The notes below the pieces were generated by a model. It had not been told where the DNA came from and ran no database searches. It saw nothing but the letters and a program-made list of their open reading frames with translations. A DNA stretch of 64,000 nucleotides from Rutidosis leptorrhynchoides (taxonomy: Eukaryota > Streptophyta > Magnoliopsida > Asterales > Asteraceae): contig NC_092341.1 in assembly GCF_046630445.1 (NCBI RefSeq), forward strand, positions 288,290,001 to 288,354,000, read 5' to 3'. Positions 35,501 to 46,885 of this stretch are shown in pieces. A program made the position numbers and the translations under genes. Within the stretch, counting starts at the first letter, position 1; every line of letters starts with the position of its first letter.

Positions 35501-36523
35501 AATATTCCCACACTTGAGCGTTGCTTGTCCTCAAGCAATATAGTCTTGAAATAAAAATACTAGAATCACTTCTTTATTCTTCACACTTTGTACATCAGTG
35601 ATTTCTATACGGCAGTATAAACAATGGTAGTAACGATGTGGTTTACAGTCCCACATGACTATAAAAATTTAGATCCATTAAGGAAATTAGATCTTTATGA
35701 AAATATTTGATCTTTTGAAAATTTAATCTAGCTTTTACCCTAGATAAGTTTTCCGGAATAACCCTTCACCGGTGTTTGCAAATTGTTTTTGTGGGTTTGG
35801 TGGGTTTCAGATTTGACAATTTTAGCTCAAAACTTGTGGTTTTGTGTCACCCACTTGCTAACCTTGTATTAGGAAAGCAACACGTCCAGTATACTTGCTC
35901 CGTATATTACCTTTCGGTAAACTATCGTCCGGTTGTAAAGGAAAGCGTTGAACAAGCAACTGTTAAGGCAATGTCCCCTGACATGCTTTTAATTATGGTT
36001 TATAACGTGTCGGATGCAATTACTATCCTTGGTAGGAGCAATAGTAAAGCTCACCCTTATAATTTTCCGGTCTGGCACAAGGTCCTGTCTTCGACCATGC
36101 TATGCAACCACCGTTCTTACGGTTGACACCCGATTTGGTTCAGGTGACCTAATGAATTCCAGGTGAATTCCTAAGATTTTACGTTCAATGGTAATGAACG
36201 CATTAAAAATGGGTTTTCGGAAAACAAATCGGTTTGTAATTTTGATCAAACTATTTTCTCGTTCAAGCTCGAGTTTAGATATCATCGAATTCCATGAGTT
36301 TGTAATTTTCAATCTTTAAGGTCAATCTCTAGGATTGAGTAATATCAGGTTTAAAAGCTGATTTTTGATCTTTAAGGAGATTATCCTTTCTGGAGATCTG
36401 GTTCATTAGTCTTATCCAGCTAATTTGCACGGCGTTCTCCCCATTTTACAAGACAGATCCTCTCATGGTTAGGATAAGTCTGACCACTTGGCGACCCTGT
36501 TTGATGCTGAGGTCCGTGGATTT
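35501..36523 (-). mobile_element. Second, truncated copy of the Athila-1 3' internal region
   Basis: Collinear with 9835-10857, including the polypurine tract just outside the LTR, with only a few differences. Its place outside the 5' LTR means the locus once held two tandem elements sharing an LTR, as unequal recombination would produce. It stops abruptly at 36523. Confidence 0.85.
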
Positions 36524-36550
36524 GATCCATTTGATCCATGCTGAGGTCCG
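36524..36550. other. Templated filler DNA at a deletion junction
   Basis: 27 bp between truncated Athila-1 and LINE-1. It contains TGCTGAGGTCCG (36539-36550), a copy of 36505-36516 in the Athila side, and GATCCATTTGATCCAT, matching ATTTGATCCATTT at 36584-36596 in the LINE side. Short copies of both flanks are typical of end joining with template switching. Confidence 0.7.
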
Positions 36551-37292
36551 AAATAGATGTAGAGTTAAGGCAAGCATTGATCTATTTGATCCATTTATCC
36601 CCAAAACACATGAACCCCATAATCTTAGTGAGAAAATCCCAATCTTAGCAGTCAAAAGCTTTTTCAAAGTCTACTTTAAAAATGAAACTTTTACGATTTT
36701 TTGCCTTTAAATCATCAATGGTTTCAAGTGCAACTAGGACCCCATCAAGGATGTATCTATCACTAATGAATGCACTTTGTTCTTCGCCTATGAGCCACTG
36801 AACCGTTTCCCTAATTCTATTTGCAAGCAATTTGGAAAGGATTTTGTAGTAACTACCTATGAGACTAATGGGTCGGTAATGAGAAAAATTTAGCGGGTCA
36901 TGCATTTTAGGAATTAAGGTAATGAATGAGGCGTTACAACCGTTAGAGATAGTCCCTGACTCCCAAAATTTATTGATAGCGTTTAATAAGTCTTCTTTGA
37001 TAATATCCCAAAATTTTATGAAAAAGAGAAAATTGAAACCATCCGGTCCCGGGGCTTTATTTTTTCCACATCCCTTTATGGCCTCGAAAACTTCTTTTTC
37101 AGTAAATATAGCTTCAAGTCTTTCAACTTTACAGTGATCAAGCTTGGGCCCTTTCCAATCATTAAGTTCAAAATCATTTTTTTCTTTTTTGTCAAAAAGT
37201 GTTTTAAAAAATTCTAGGGCTTCATTTTTTATAACCGAAGGGTTAGTAGACCACAAACCCGCCACATTAACCCCGTGTATGTTATTTTTGTG
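36551..37292 (-). pseudogene. LINE-1 reverse transcriptase N-terminal part
   Basis: Minus-strand RT motifs: KAPGPDGFNFLFF, FITLIPK, FSHYRPISLIGSYYKI, QSAFISDRYILDG and FKVDFEKAFD, followed after an in-frame stop near 36650 by WDFLTKIMGFMCFGDKWIK. The sequence ends at 36551, just before the GLRQGDPLSPFLF and YADD region. That region is missing because the left half resumes further downstream. A TAA at 37293 separates RT from the endonuclease in the same frame. Confidence 0.9.
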
Positions 37293-38415
37293 TTAACGAG
37301 TGCGGATGATAGAGTGAAAATACTTACTATTCTCATCACCTTCCGTTGACCATTTGCATCTTGCTTTTTGTTTGAGCATCTCGTTTTGAGTCTTTTCCTT
37401 TTGAAATAATCGTTCGCGATCTTGCATCCATTCTTGTCTATGTTCCTCACTAAGATCATTTTGTTCTGCGCTAATCTCCCACTTGTTTACTTTCTTAGTG
37501 AGTTCCTCGATTTCAGAGTTGAGTTTCCCTTGCGATGTGGAGTACCATTTTCTAAGTTCCAATTTTACATTTTTCAATTTATCTCGAAAAACACAATCAG
37601 GCTTAGTACTTTTAACTCTCATGTTCCAAGCTTGTTTAATAATATCTTGAGAATCCTTTTGTTTCAACCATTCATCAAACACCTTTATAGGTTTAGGTCC
37701 AAAATCCACATCACCATCTTTTAGCATAATAGGACAATGATCAGTGTATTTCTTGTCAAGCACAAATGCACTAGTATTCGGCCACTGATTAATGAAGTTC
37801 TCGGAGACTAAAAATCTATCAAGTTTGCCGAATTTCCGACCGTTATCGCTGATACGAGTGTACATTCTACCACCAAGGGGGATGTCTAGAAGGCTGTTGT
37901 TATTTATGAACTCATTAAAGCGAGCAACCCGAGAGACTGAGAACTTTGTATTTTTTCTTTCAGTGGAGAATCGTACCTCGTTGAAATCACCTAGGACTAA
38001 CCACATTACACCATCATAACTCATAATCTCGTTTAAATCTTGCCACAGTTTCTTTTTTGCATCATCGGAGTGAGGACCATAAACATTTATCACAATCAAT
38101 TCAGTACCTGCATCTTTCCATTTTCCTTTTACCACAATAAAGGAGTCTCGTTCAACAACTTGGTTAGCATGAAAAATATTGATATCCCATACCATTAGTA
38201 ACCCCCCCGATTTTCCTCTGGCGTTTTTGACAGCATAATTAAAATCAGAGCTACCCCAAATATTTTTGAATTCTATTTTCAGAAAACTGTTTGCATTTAG
38301 TTTCTTGAAGAGCGATAAAGTTAGGTTTTTCTCGGAAGCAAAGTTTTTTGAACCAATTTAACTTTTCCTTATCATCTTTTCCTAGACCTCTAATATTAAG
38401 TGATAATATCTTCAT
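37293..38415 (-). pseudogene. LINE-1 endonuclease domain
   Basis: Exonuclease-endonuclease-phosphatase fold nuclease that nicks target DNA to prime reverse transcription. The ATG at 38415 opens MKILSLNIRGLG, with FIALQETK carrying the catalytic Glu. A frameshift near 38285 moves to the frame continuing with GGLLMVWD, WLVLGDFNEVR and YTDHCPIML (catalytic Asp/His). The stretch after 37700 is the charged linker to the RT. All expected nuclease motifs are present despite the break. Confidence 0.9.
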
Positions 38416-39211
38416 TAGTATACACAAGTATGGAGAAACACGAAGGAAATTACCTGTTTATTGGAGGTTGATTTTCTTTGAAACACCAAGGATAGCTCCA
38501 ATTTGATTGATGCTAAGAGAACTATCAGATGAAGAACCTGTTGCCTTTTTCGAATTATTTGGAATAGACACCGATTTACCTTTGGTACCTTTGGTACCTC
38601 GTTTCCCTTTTGGTAGTCTAGCTTGGGCTTTGGCATTAAGGATCTTAGACGAAGAATTCCATTTTCTAACATTAGACCATAACGAGTTTGAAGAAGTAGC
38701 TTTGGATGCAGTCTGACCATGGTATCGTTTCCTTTTCTTATTTGAGATTGCACCTTCTATTTTCTTCAGTTTCTTCTCTGATTTTGATTTACCGAGAGAG
38801 GTCGAAGAAGTTTTAGTGGTGTTGGATGGGGGTTTGGATTTGAAAATAAAAGCATCGGACTTATCGCTGGAGTTTTCTTCATTGTTGTTAGGAGAGTACA
38901 CGTCGACTGGAGACTTATTGGAACAATTATTTGATAATACAATGTTTTCAATATCCTTTTCAATTTCTGCAGAGCTTGAGGGAAATGACTTATTGGATTT
39001 TGTTGGGCTAGAAGTTGGGTAATATCTCATGGATGGGCTAACATTAATTGGGCTAGTAAGTTGTGGTGAGTTGGGTAAAGGTGGTTTAGAAGGGTTTTGT
39101 GTTGGGCTTGGTGGAAAAACATTATCAGATATATTGATAAAATTACCCGATGGTTGAGGAATACCTGAATCGACAGAATGGGATCTATCATTAATGTTTT
39201 GTTGAGTATTG
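38416..39211 (-). pseudogene. LINE-1 ORF1-like C-terminal tail
   Basis: Open minus-strand frame (to 38458) of Ser/Lys/Asn-rich low complexity with basic clusters (KKRKRYHG, KGKRGTKGTKGK), the linker type found before the endonuclease in plant LINEs. The frame is open at the 5' border, so the N-terminal gag-like domain was lost by 5' truncation. Confidence 0.7.
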
Positions 39212-39228
39212 ATGTTAAATTGTTAATT
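39212..39228. repeat. LINE-1 target-site duplication, right copy
   Basis: 17 bp identical to 5669-5685. Confidence 0.92.
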
Positions 39229-39449
39229 ATATGAAACTGTTCATATGTTCAGAAACAAATATGCACATGTGAACGAGAAACTATATATTTAATTATATAG
39301 GTAAAATATAAGTTTTTTTAAACTATTTTATGTTCATTCTTATTCTCCATCAATATCTATGGATGATTCACTCTAGTTACATGTGGAATCTTTATAAATC
39401 ATAAGTTCTCGCAGTTCTCGCCTTTTTTGTGGTTCTCGTTTGAAGTTTT

Positions 39450-39452
<3 letters not shown>
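39229..39452. mobile_element. Right part of the TIR element split by LINE-1
   Basis: Ends AGTTCTCGCAGTTCTCG, a short T-rich gap, then GTGGTTCTCGTTTGAA, the inverse of 5526-5568. Non-coding. The element abuts a (TA)n tract. Confidence 0.7.

Positions 39453-39544
<92 letters not shown>
39453..39544. repeat. (TA)n microsatellite
   Basis: About 46 uninterrupted TA units between the split TIR element and a foldback element. Confidence 0.97.
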
Positions 39545-39547
<3 letters not shown>

Positions 39548-40249
39548 GCATGATCAATGGGGAAGTAACCAATCGGGGGGAAGCAAAATTTTTTTTTTCG
39601 TTTTTTAAATTTTTTTTTTTCGGCATCAAGATCACACAAAAATATGAACATTTAGAAGAGACACTTCGTGATGAATGTTATTATTTAGGCGGGAAAACGA
39701 TCGACACAAATAACATTCAACATAATATTGTTCGTGAAGAATATGAACGTTTTTTTTTTCATGTTTTGTGAAGTAAAATTTAGCCCGATTTAGAGTTTAG
39801 GGTTTAGGGTTTAGGGTTTGGTGTTTTGGGTTTATTCCATAAACCCAAAACCCCAAACCCTAAACCCTAAACCTTAAACTCTAAACCGTTCGTGTTAAAA
39901 ACTCAATCTAAATTCTAAATCTAAACCCTAAATCTAAACCCTAAACCCTAAATTTCTAAACCCTAATATCTAAACCCTATAAACCCTAATATCTAAACCC
40001 TAATATCTAAACCCCAATAGCTAAAACCTCAAAATACGCTCGAAAAACACGATAATTGTTATATATTACTTCTTCGAGCGTTTTTCCGCCAAAATAAAAA
40101 CATTTATCACAAAGTGTCTCTACTAAATGTTCATATTTTCATCTCATCTATAATGTTCGTAAACAAAGTTTTTTCAAAAAACGAAAAGAAAAAAAAGTTT
40201 TTGCTTCCCCCCGTTTCCCCCCGAATGGTTACTTCCCTCTTGATCCTAC

Positions 40250-40252
<3 letters not shown>
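39545..40252. mobile_element. Foldback element with telomere-like core, inside (TA)n
   Basis: A 708-bp element whose ends (GGGGCATGATCAATGGGGAA and the inverse of 40193-40252) share GATCAA..GGGAAGTAACCA.TCGGGGGGAA. Pairing extends inwards through ATGAACATTTAG(A/T)AGAGACACTT and its inverse (about 40095-40140). The centre is TTTAGGG repeats. (TA)n borders it on both sides. No transposase. The layout recalls Micron-type MITEs of rice, which also lie within TA microsatellites. Confidence 0.8.
39789..40026. repeat. Telomere-like TTTAGGG/CCCTAAA hairpin and degenerate array
   Basis: TTTAGGG units (39795-39820) face CCCTAAA units (39857-39875) around the dyad near 39839, forming a nearly perfect hairpin of about 45 bp per arm. 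Degenerate CTAAACCCTAAT units run on to about 40020. They match the plant telomere unit but lie inside the foldback element, so they are not a chromosome end. Confidence 0.85.

Positions 40253-40315
<63 letters not shown>
40253..40315. repeat. (TA)n microsatellite
   Basis: About 31 TA units closing the telomere-like foldback element. Confidence 0.97.

Positions 40316-41558
<1,243 letters not shown>

Positions 41559-41597
<39 letters not shown>
41559..41597. repeat. (TA)n microsatellite
   Basis: About 19 TA units on the right side of the second foldback element. Confidence 0.95.
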
Positions 41598-41600
<3 letters not shown>

Positions 41601-41879
41601 CGGTTGCACAACTTTTAATTTGATTATATTTATGTATGTCATCTTGTCTCGTATTAGCAATTAGTTTTATACGTTATTAAATATTTAAATACGAAATAAA
41701 CTAGAATCTATCACACATAAAAAAGTACCTAACGGCGATTTTAACATAACGGCGGTGATTCATCAAGTTCATCACGATTTGATTATATTTATGTATGTCA
41801 TCCCGTCTCGTGTTAGCATAAGGATGGTTAGTTCTTTAATGTGAAAAATTACAAAAATAACGCCGTTCGCTGAATCCTT
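41598..41879. other. Spacer with a 35-50 bp direct duplication
   Basis: TTTGATTATATTTATGTATG TCATC begins at about 41618 and again at 41776, each followed by (T/C)GTCTCGT(A/G)TTAGCA. It may be the 5' UTR of LINE-2, where tandem promoter repeats are common. No gene. Confidence 0.45.
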
Positions 41880-41966
41880 ACAAGACGGAGAAATTTCGCG
41901 ATTCGATAACTTTTTACATCACAAACATACCGGAGAGGATTGACCAGGAAAAGTTTGTGGAGTTGA

Positions 41967-42534
41967 TGTTGGTGATTTTAGTGTTATCCAACATTCATTT
42001 TAGTTAATTGTGATTTACTTGAATGCAAGAGTTAGTTAGTTATACTTAATAACGGGTTCGGAGAGTGTGGAGTACACGCCCGTAAGAGCTGGCTACTACC
42101 TGTCGCTTAATTGCGGGGGACAAGTGGGCTGCAAACCCTTGCAGGGTCCAAGGGGCAGCGCCCCGAAATCTCTACCAAAATACATTATACGTTATAATGT
42201 GAAAGTGTATTCCAACCAAGTGATATAACAGTGTTTTTCGCCCGAATTTGAAAGGTTGTATCCTGTCAAATTATAACTACCGAATTGAGGAGTTATTCTT
42301 ATTTCGGTTTTGTCATTCTGCATTCAACAACAACACAACATAAACATACACAAATCTCTTAGATAATTGATTAGTGATTTCATTGTCAAAACACTAATTG
42401 CGTTCTTGTCTTATCCCTGTAAAGATTTCGTGAAACCAAGGCAATCATTGGGTCTAAATACTTTATAGATCGAGAAAGTGAATACACGATTCAAGAATTA
42501 ATCCGGACAGTCAACTCATACCCAATTTCTAACA
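41967..42534 (+). mobile_element. Copia-like solo LTR inside the LINE-2 RRM
   Basis: A 568-bp insert starting TGTTGGTGATTTTAG and ending CAATTTCTAACA. Inside are motifs usual in plant Copia LTRs (CTTGCAGGGTCCAAGGGGC AGCGCCCC). The LINE-2 RRM frame stops at its left border (ITNIPERIDQEKFVEL) and resumes at the right (RFGGSYVAFK), so removal restores the domain order. Flanks GTTGA and TTTTA match at only 3 of 5 bases, so the duplication has decayed or the ends are off by a few bases. No internal region, hence a solo LTR. Confidence 0.6.
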
Positions 42535-42790
42535 TTTTATGTCATTCGTATGGCGATTTGGTGGATCATATGTAGCTTTTAAGCGTTCTATGATAGGAAA
42601 GCGATTCGGATTTGTTCGATTCAAGGGTGTGGATAACGGGGCGAGGATGGCTAGATTGTTATCATCCATATGGATATACGACACTCGTTTATATATTTTA
42701 ACAATGAAGTTAGGAGTCATTGAAGGAGGACCATCAAAGGAGTTCCTACCACCTGATGATATCTGTTCCACGTGTCAAGGATGCTCCACC
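42535..42790 (+). pseudogene. LINE-2 RRM domain (C-terminal half)
   Basis: The translated frame has RNP2/RNP1-like content: KRFGFVRFKGVDNGARMARL after SYVAFKRSMIG. RNA recognition motifs in the first ORF are typical of plant LINEs and bind the element RNA. The N-terminal half is at 41895-41966 (TFYITNIPERI), split off by the solo LTR. Confidence 0.75.
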
Positions 42791-42970
42791 AGAAAAATCG
42801 TCACATGACAGACTTTTTGTGTAATCACCCTTGGAAGCACCCCCTGAAAAACTGTCATAGGATAGGCTTAGACAGAAATACCGTTGACGAGATTCGAACT
42901 CAAGACGTTCTGCATCCATGAACTCGGATATGTGGGTTACCGTTCAGACCATGCCTGCTTAATCGAAACT
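42780..42970 (-). mobile_element. Possible minus-strand tRNA-derived SINE
   Basis: On the minus strand TGGTCTGAACGG (box A-like, about 42944-42955) is followed by GAGTTCGAATCTC (box B, about 42889-42901) at tRNA-like spacing. The insert interrupts LINE-2 between RRM and endonuclease. No A-tail or clear target duplication was found, so this stays tentative. Confidence 0.35.
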
Positions 42971-42984
42971 TGTTTATTTGCTTT

Positions 42985-44914
42985 GATTGCAAGGTTTCAT
43001 CCAGGTCTGTCTGTTAATAATGTGTATGAGATAGTGTTCTGAAGGATGAAGGTGAAGGATCTTACGCTAGCAAAGTGAATGGTATTGGGTCTAATAGAAG
43101 TGTGACTAAGGTACCTCTTCTGTTACGCTAGATGAGAAAGACTTGGTACATGTTTCAAATCCATTGGAATTTTTTTTGATCAAGTTAAAAGATGTTGGTA
43201 CGTTAGGTAGCTTTCACACTGTTTTGAAAGAAGAGGGGTTCGTTGATGTTGGTTTGAAACATGTGAGTGGTACATGGGTTGGTGCTCATTCGTTGATGTT
43301 GGTTTAAACATGTGGGTTGTACGTGGGTGTAGTGCTCATTTCGATTGAAGCTTGTGAAAGATTCAAGTGTAACGAGATGTTGAGAACATTATATGCATTT
43401 GCGAGACGAAGGAGATAGAAGCTATCGCTAAAACATGCATCAAGGTCGGGCTAGACTAAGGTATCCTTAAATATTTTTATCGAAATTAATTGATCAAATA
43501 GGGTTTCTCGTTGGTGATCAATGAGGTTATAATCCGTTAACATTAGGGGTTGCAAAAAGAGTCGCAGAAGGATATGGATTAAGGAGATGTGTTATGCTAA
43601 TCATGTACCATTGTTGGGGTTCAGGAGTCGAAAATGCAGTAACTTGAATTATTTAGGATCAAATCCATGTGGGATAATTACGCATTCGACGATGATTGTA
43701 GCTTATCGAGAGGTAGGTTGGGTGGCATTATTTCCATATGGGTTGTTAGCTATTTTGTGAAAGATGATATTTGGTGTGATCCTAATTATCTGATTGTTAA
43801 AGGTAAGTGGTGTACACCGGATAGTACATTTTACATGGTAAACATTTATAGATCTCAAGTTGCACAAGTTAAGATTGTGTTATGGAACCGATTAAAGAAT
43901 TTTGTTAACGGTCATCCGATGATTATGTCTTTTTTGGAGACATGAATAAAGTTAGGGTGGAGGATGAACGCTCTGGTTCTATTTTTAATAGAGATGATGT
44001 GAGTATTTATAATAATTTTATTTCCGGTCTTGGTTTAAATGAGGTTAATCTTTGCAGACGTAAGTTTACTTGGGTTAATAAAGCGGCAACTAAAATGAGA
44101 CGACTCGATCGGGTTCTTATGTCTTGGAATGATAGTAATATTATAGCGGATATGAAGCTTATTGCATTGCCTAGGGGTTGGTTGGATCATCTTCTGTTAC
44201 TACACATTAATGAGAAGATTGATTATGGCCCCACCCCCTTTTGCTTTTTCAACTCATGGCTTTCATTAACTCACTTTGATGAGCTGGTTCATTCAACGTG
44301 GGGTGATTCGAAAAGTATTGCAACACTTGTTTTTTCACGATAAACTGAAGCTCTCCAAAGGAAAAATTAAACTGTGAGTTAAAGATAAATGATGTTCGAA
44401 TAATGCAAGAAAAATGGTTGTGACAGCACGTATTAATGAGATTGACTCTTCCATTGATACATTGAATGCTACGAAAATCGAAGTTGCTGAAAAGTGTGCA
44501 TTGTTTCATGATTTGGGTAAAATACATAATTATGAAGACTTGGATGTGTTACAAATAGCTAGAGTTAAATGAGATGTCAAAGGGGATGAAAATTCCAAGT
44601 TTTTTCACGTGTTATTGAAACACAAAAGGAGTAACCAATCAGTGAAAGGTATACGGTACCTTTATTGGTTGAAAACACATTTTATGAATTTTACAAAGAA
44701 AAGTATTCAAATGATGAAGCATTAACCCATCCTTCTAGTATTTGGACAAAACTTGCTTTAGCATAGGATGACCGAACTTGGTTGGAGAATCCGGTTAATG
44801 TGGAGGAAATCCGGGACGCAGTTTTGGATTGTGGGGTTCGAAAGCACCAGGTCTATATGGGGGTTTGTCTTCTTTTATAAAAGATTATTTGGGATCTTAA
44901 TAAGATTGATTTGG
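42985..44914 (+). pseudogene. LINE-2 ORF1 end, endonuclease and RT linker
   Basis: Plus-strand fragments. 43150-43420 encode a decayed linker, containing a local repeat of GTTCGTTGATGTTGGTTT(G). 43667-43945 holds GGIISIWV and IVKGKW of the endonuclease. A frameshift near 43935 leads to 43942-44343 with the decayed catalytic GDMNKVR, LCRRKFTWVN and LDRVLMSW. The region 44500-44914 encodes GDENSKFFH and the approach to the RT. Many stops; long dead. Confidence 0.8.
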
Positions 44915-44919
44915 TGAAG
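44915..44919. repeat. Athila-2 target-site duplication TGAAG
   Basis: TGAAG here and at 57235-57239. Confidence 0.92.
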
Positions 44920-46870
44920 TGATATGATCGAAATGGACGGTTTTATTCGTGCAGTGTTGTTGGGCCGCAAGGAGTCAGGATCAGCTTAATCAAGAGGGAG
45001 AACAGTGGTTTATTATTTATATTTTGTGGGGCCTAAATTTACTTTTAACTTTCTAAGGTAGAAGGTGTAAGGTAACATAGGGTCGTACTTTTGAATGGTT
45101 TAATGAATTGTAGATCAAGTGGATAATTGTTTCTAGTTAAATTACCTAGATAAATGATAGTAATTGGTTTTAAGCAAATAATCCTAATTGCGGAAAAGTA
45201 AAGAAAGTAGAAGGATATCCGGAGTGTGAAGATCAGGGAAATGTTGACCAATATATCAGTTTGGGCTAGGGAAATGTAATTATGTTTATATTAAAGCTAA
45301 GATTAGAATGGTATAGATCTAGTTGGATGAGCCAATTACACAGACCTACTTATCTCTAGACTCTCAGAGTTCTCGTTGAGTAGTGAAAAGTATGTCACTT
45401 GGTTGTATAATTGAAAGGTACCTATACCTCGGAGGTTATCCTCAGTAAAGCACTAGGTTTATTAGTGAGTTGAGTTCTAATCATAACCCTTGTTATCAGT
45501 TTAGTTAACTGAATAGCAATGTGCCATGTTGATTGAACACTGATCACAAACGGAAGGAGTCCGTCGGGTTAAGTTGAAAAAACCTTAAATGAAAACTAAC
45601 AACCATTTCGGGTTAAGTTGACAAAACCTTAAATGAAAACTAACAACCATTTCATCATACTAATGAGATCATACCAAACTAAACATTATACAGCATTACG
45701 GTTGATATACTGAAAGTAAAGCAGATAGATACAGCATTACGGTTGATATACAAAATCTATAAATAGATTCCTGATAGATACCTAAACAGTTGATATGACT
45801 TAATCCTAAAGCAACAATCAAACAAGAACATGAAATAGGTGTAGGTCATATAGTCAAGGCACTAACTAGATCTTAACAACTCCTAAGAGGTCTCTTCGGA
45901 ACATTCAATAGGCATACTAGGTCATTCATGTCTCAATTCCTAAGTTCCGTGTCCTAAAAGTGCATTAGATGCCTCTCGGGAACTCCGGCCATACCGAGTT
46001 CATAGAATCTTCAGATACAGTATAACCAGGGGTCTTAATCCTATGAAGTAGCTAAGTTCATATAGATGGATAAGTCGTGATCACAACCTAGGTTGGTCAA
46101 TCCTTAAGATGCTAGTATACAAACCTATCGGAATCACAAGTTCAGCATAACAACGATAACCGTACTAATTTAACATAACTACGCTAACACAAACTTCTAT
46201 CATGGCAACATACAGATTAATTAAGCTAACATGGTAATATTGGAATGTATTATTAAACATAAATGGTAACAATACATGTTTAATTAAAAAGACAAGCATT
46301 TCGGATAAAAACCTGAAAAGGCTGAAGAAATCTGCCCGAGATCGCAGGGACTCGCCGGGATATCCTTCGGAAAATAAAAGTTAAGCTAGCTACTACTAAA
46401 AACTAACTAAAGAGCTTAAAAATATCAATTAAAGTACAAATTGAGTGTGTGTAAAAATGAATGGAAGAGGCCTTTTAAATAGACTTGGAAATGGCCTGCA
46501 TATGGCTGGCAAGCTGTATGGCAGGCCGTTTTTACAGGTCATTTGCTTTGGCAAGCCGTTTTGCAAGGCCGTTTGCCCAGGCCGTATGGCAGGCCGTATT
46601 GCAAGCCATATGGCAAGCCGTAAGGCCTGCCCTGGTCAGCTTGTTTCCTGGATCGTAACTTGATTTCCTTGGTCGTAACTTGTCTTTCACCGTTTTCACT
46701 CTAGATTCTTCGTTTTAGCTCTGTTTTACTTGATTCTTTTTGCATCGCCTTTGTAATTACCTAATCTACAAAATTAACCAAAAAACGATTATTTTGGAGA
46801 CAAAGTTTGGAACTTTATGGATTTAGGGCTCAATATCGGGGGTAAAAACGTGACTTTTTGGCCGATATCA
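44920..46870 (-). repeat. Athila-2 left LTR (3' LTR)
   Basis: TGATATGATCG...CCGATATCA, 1,951 bp. About 62 bp longer than the right LTR because of short tandem duplications near 45572-45655 (AAAACTAACAACCATTTC twice) and 45695-45755 (ACAGCATTACGGTTGATATA twice). The promoter is near 46472-46482 (TATTTAAAAGG on the minus strand). Confidence 0.9.
46488..46640. repeat. GGCAGGCCGTAT imperfect repeats next to LTR promoter
   Basis: Around ten imperfect copies of GGCA(G/A)GCCGTAT at 12-30 bp intervals directly upstream (minus strand) of the TATTTAAAAGG box. The right LTR has the same array at 56838-56995 with a different copy arrangement. Confidence 0.8.
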
Positions 46871-46885
46871 AATACCCCACACTTA
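46871..46885 (-). other. Athila-2 polypurine tract
   Basis: Minus strand AAGTGTGGGGTATT directly before the 3' LTR (TGATATCGG). A GCTTGAGGACAAGCAAAGG lead-in matches the one before the Athila-1 tract. Confidence 0.8.

Larger units (their letters stand above)
7532..36523 (-). mobile_element. Athila-1: Athila-type Ty3/gypsy element in partial tandem form
   Basis: Minus-strand LTR retrotransposon. The tRNA-Asp-type primer site (33503-33522), gag, protease, RT, RNase H, integrase and a downstream ORF lie in order from right to left between LTRs at 33531-35500 and 7532-9834. To the right of the 5' LTR the sequence does not stop. 35501-36523 repeats the element's own 3' internal region (9835-10857), so the structure is LTR-internal-LTR-internal(truncated). 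No target duplication can be paired, as expected after loss of the outer end. The chromovirus 19526-30442 is nested between gag and protease. Multiple stops and frameshifts disable gag and pol. Confidence 0.88.
5686..39211 (-). mobile_element. LINE-1: 5'-truncated plant LINE, interrupted by Athila-1
   Basis: A non-LTR retrotransposon on the minus strand. Its 5' part is 39211-36551 and its 3' part 7531-5686; the 29 kb between belong to the nested Athila-1. The exact 17-bp duplication at both outer ends and the T-tract at 5684-5692 show a single insertion. Domains in order on the minus strand are a low-complexity ORF1-like end, an endonuclease, a reverse transcriptase start, a gap, the reverse transcriptase C-terminal part and a zf-RVT zinc-binding domain. 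The 5' end opens inside coding sequence, so it was truncated on arrival. The palm region with the YADD motif is missing at the Athila-1 junction, probably about 0.45-0.55 kb lost. Confidence 0.9.

Noticed and set aside
39789..40026. A true telomere or chromosome end.
   Set aside because: The repeats are short, degenerate, in inverted orientation and enclosed by a foldback element with unique DNA on both sides.
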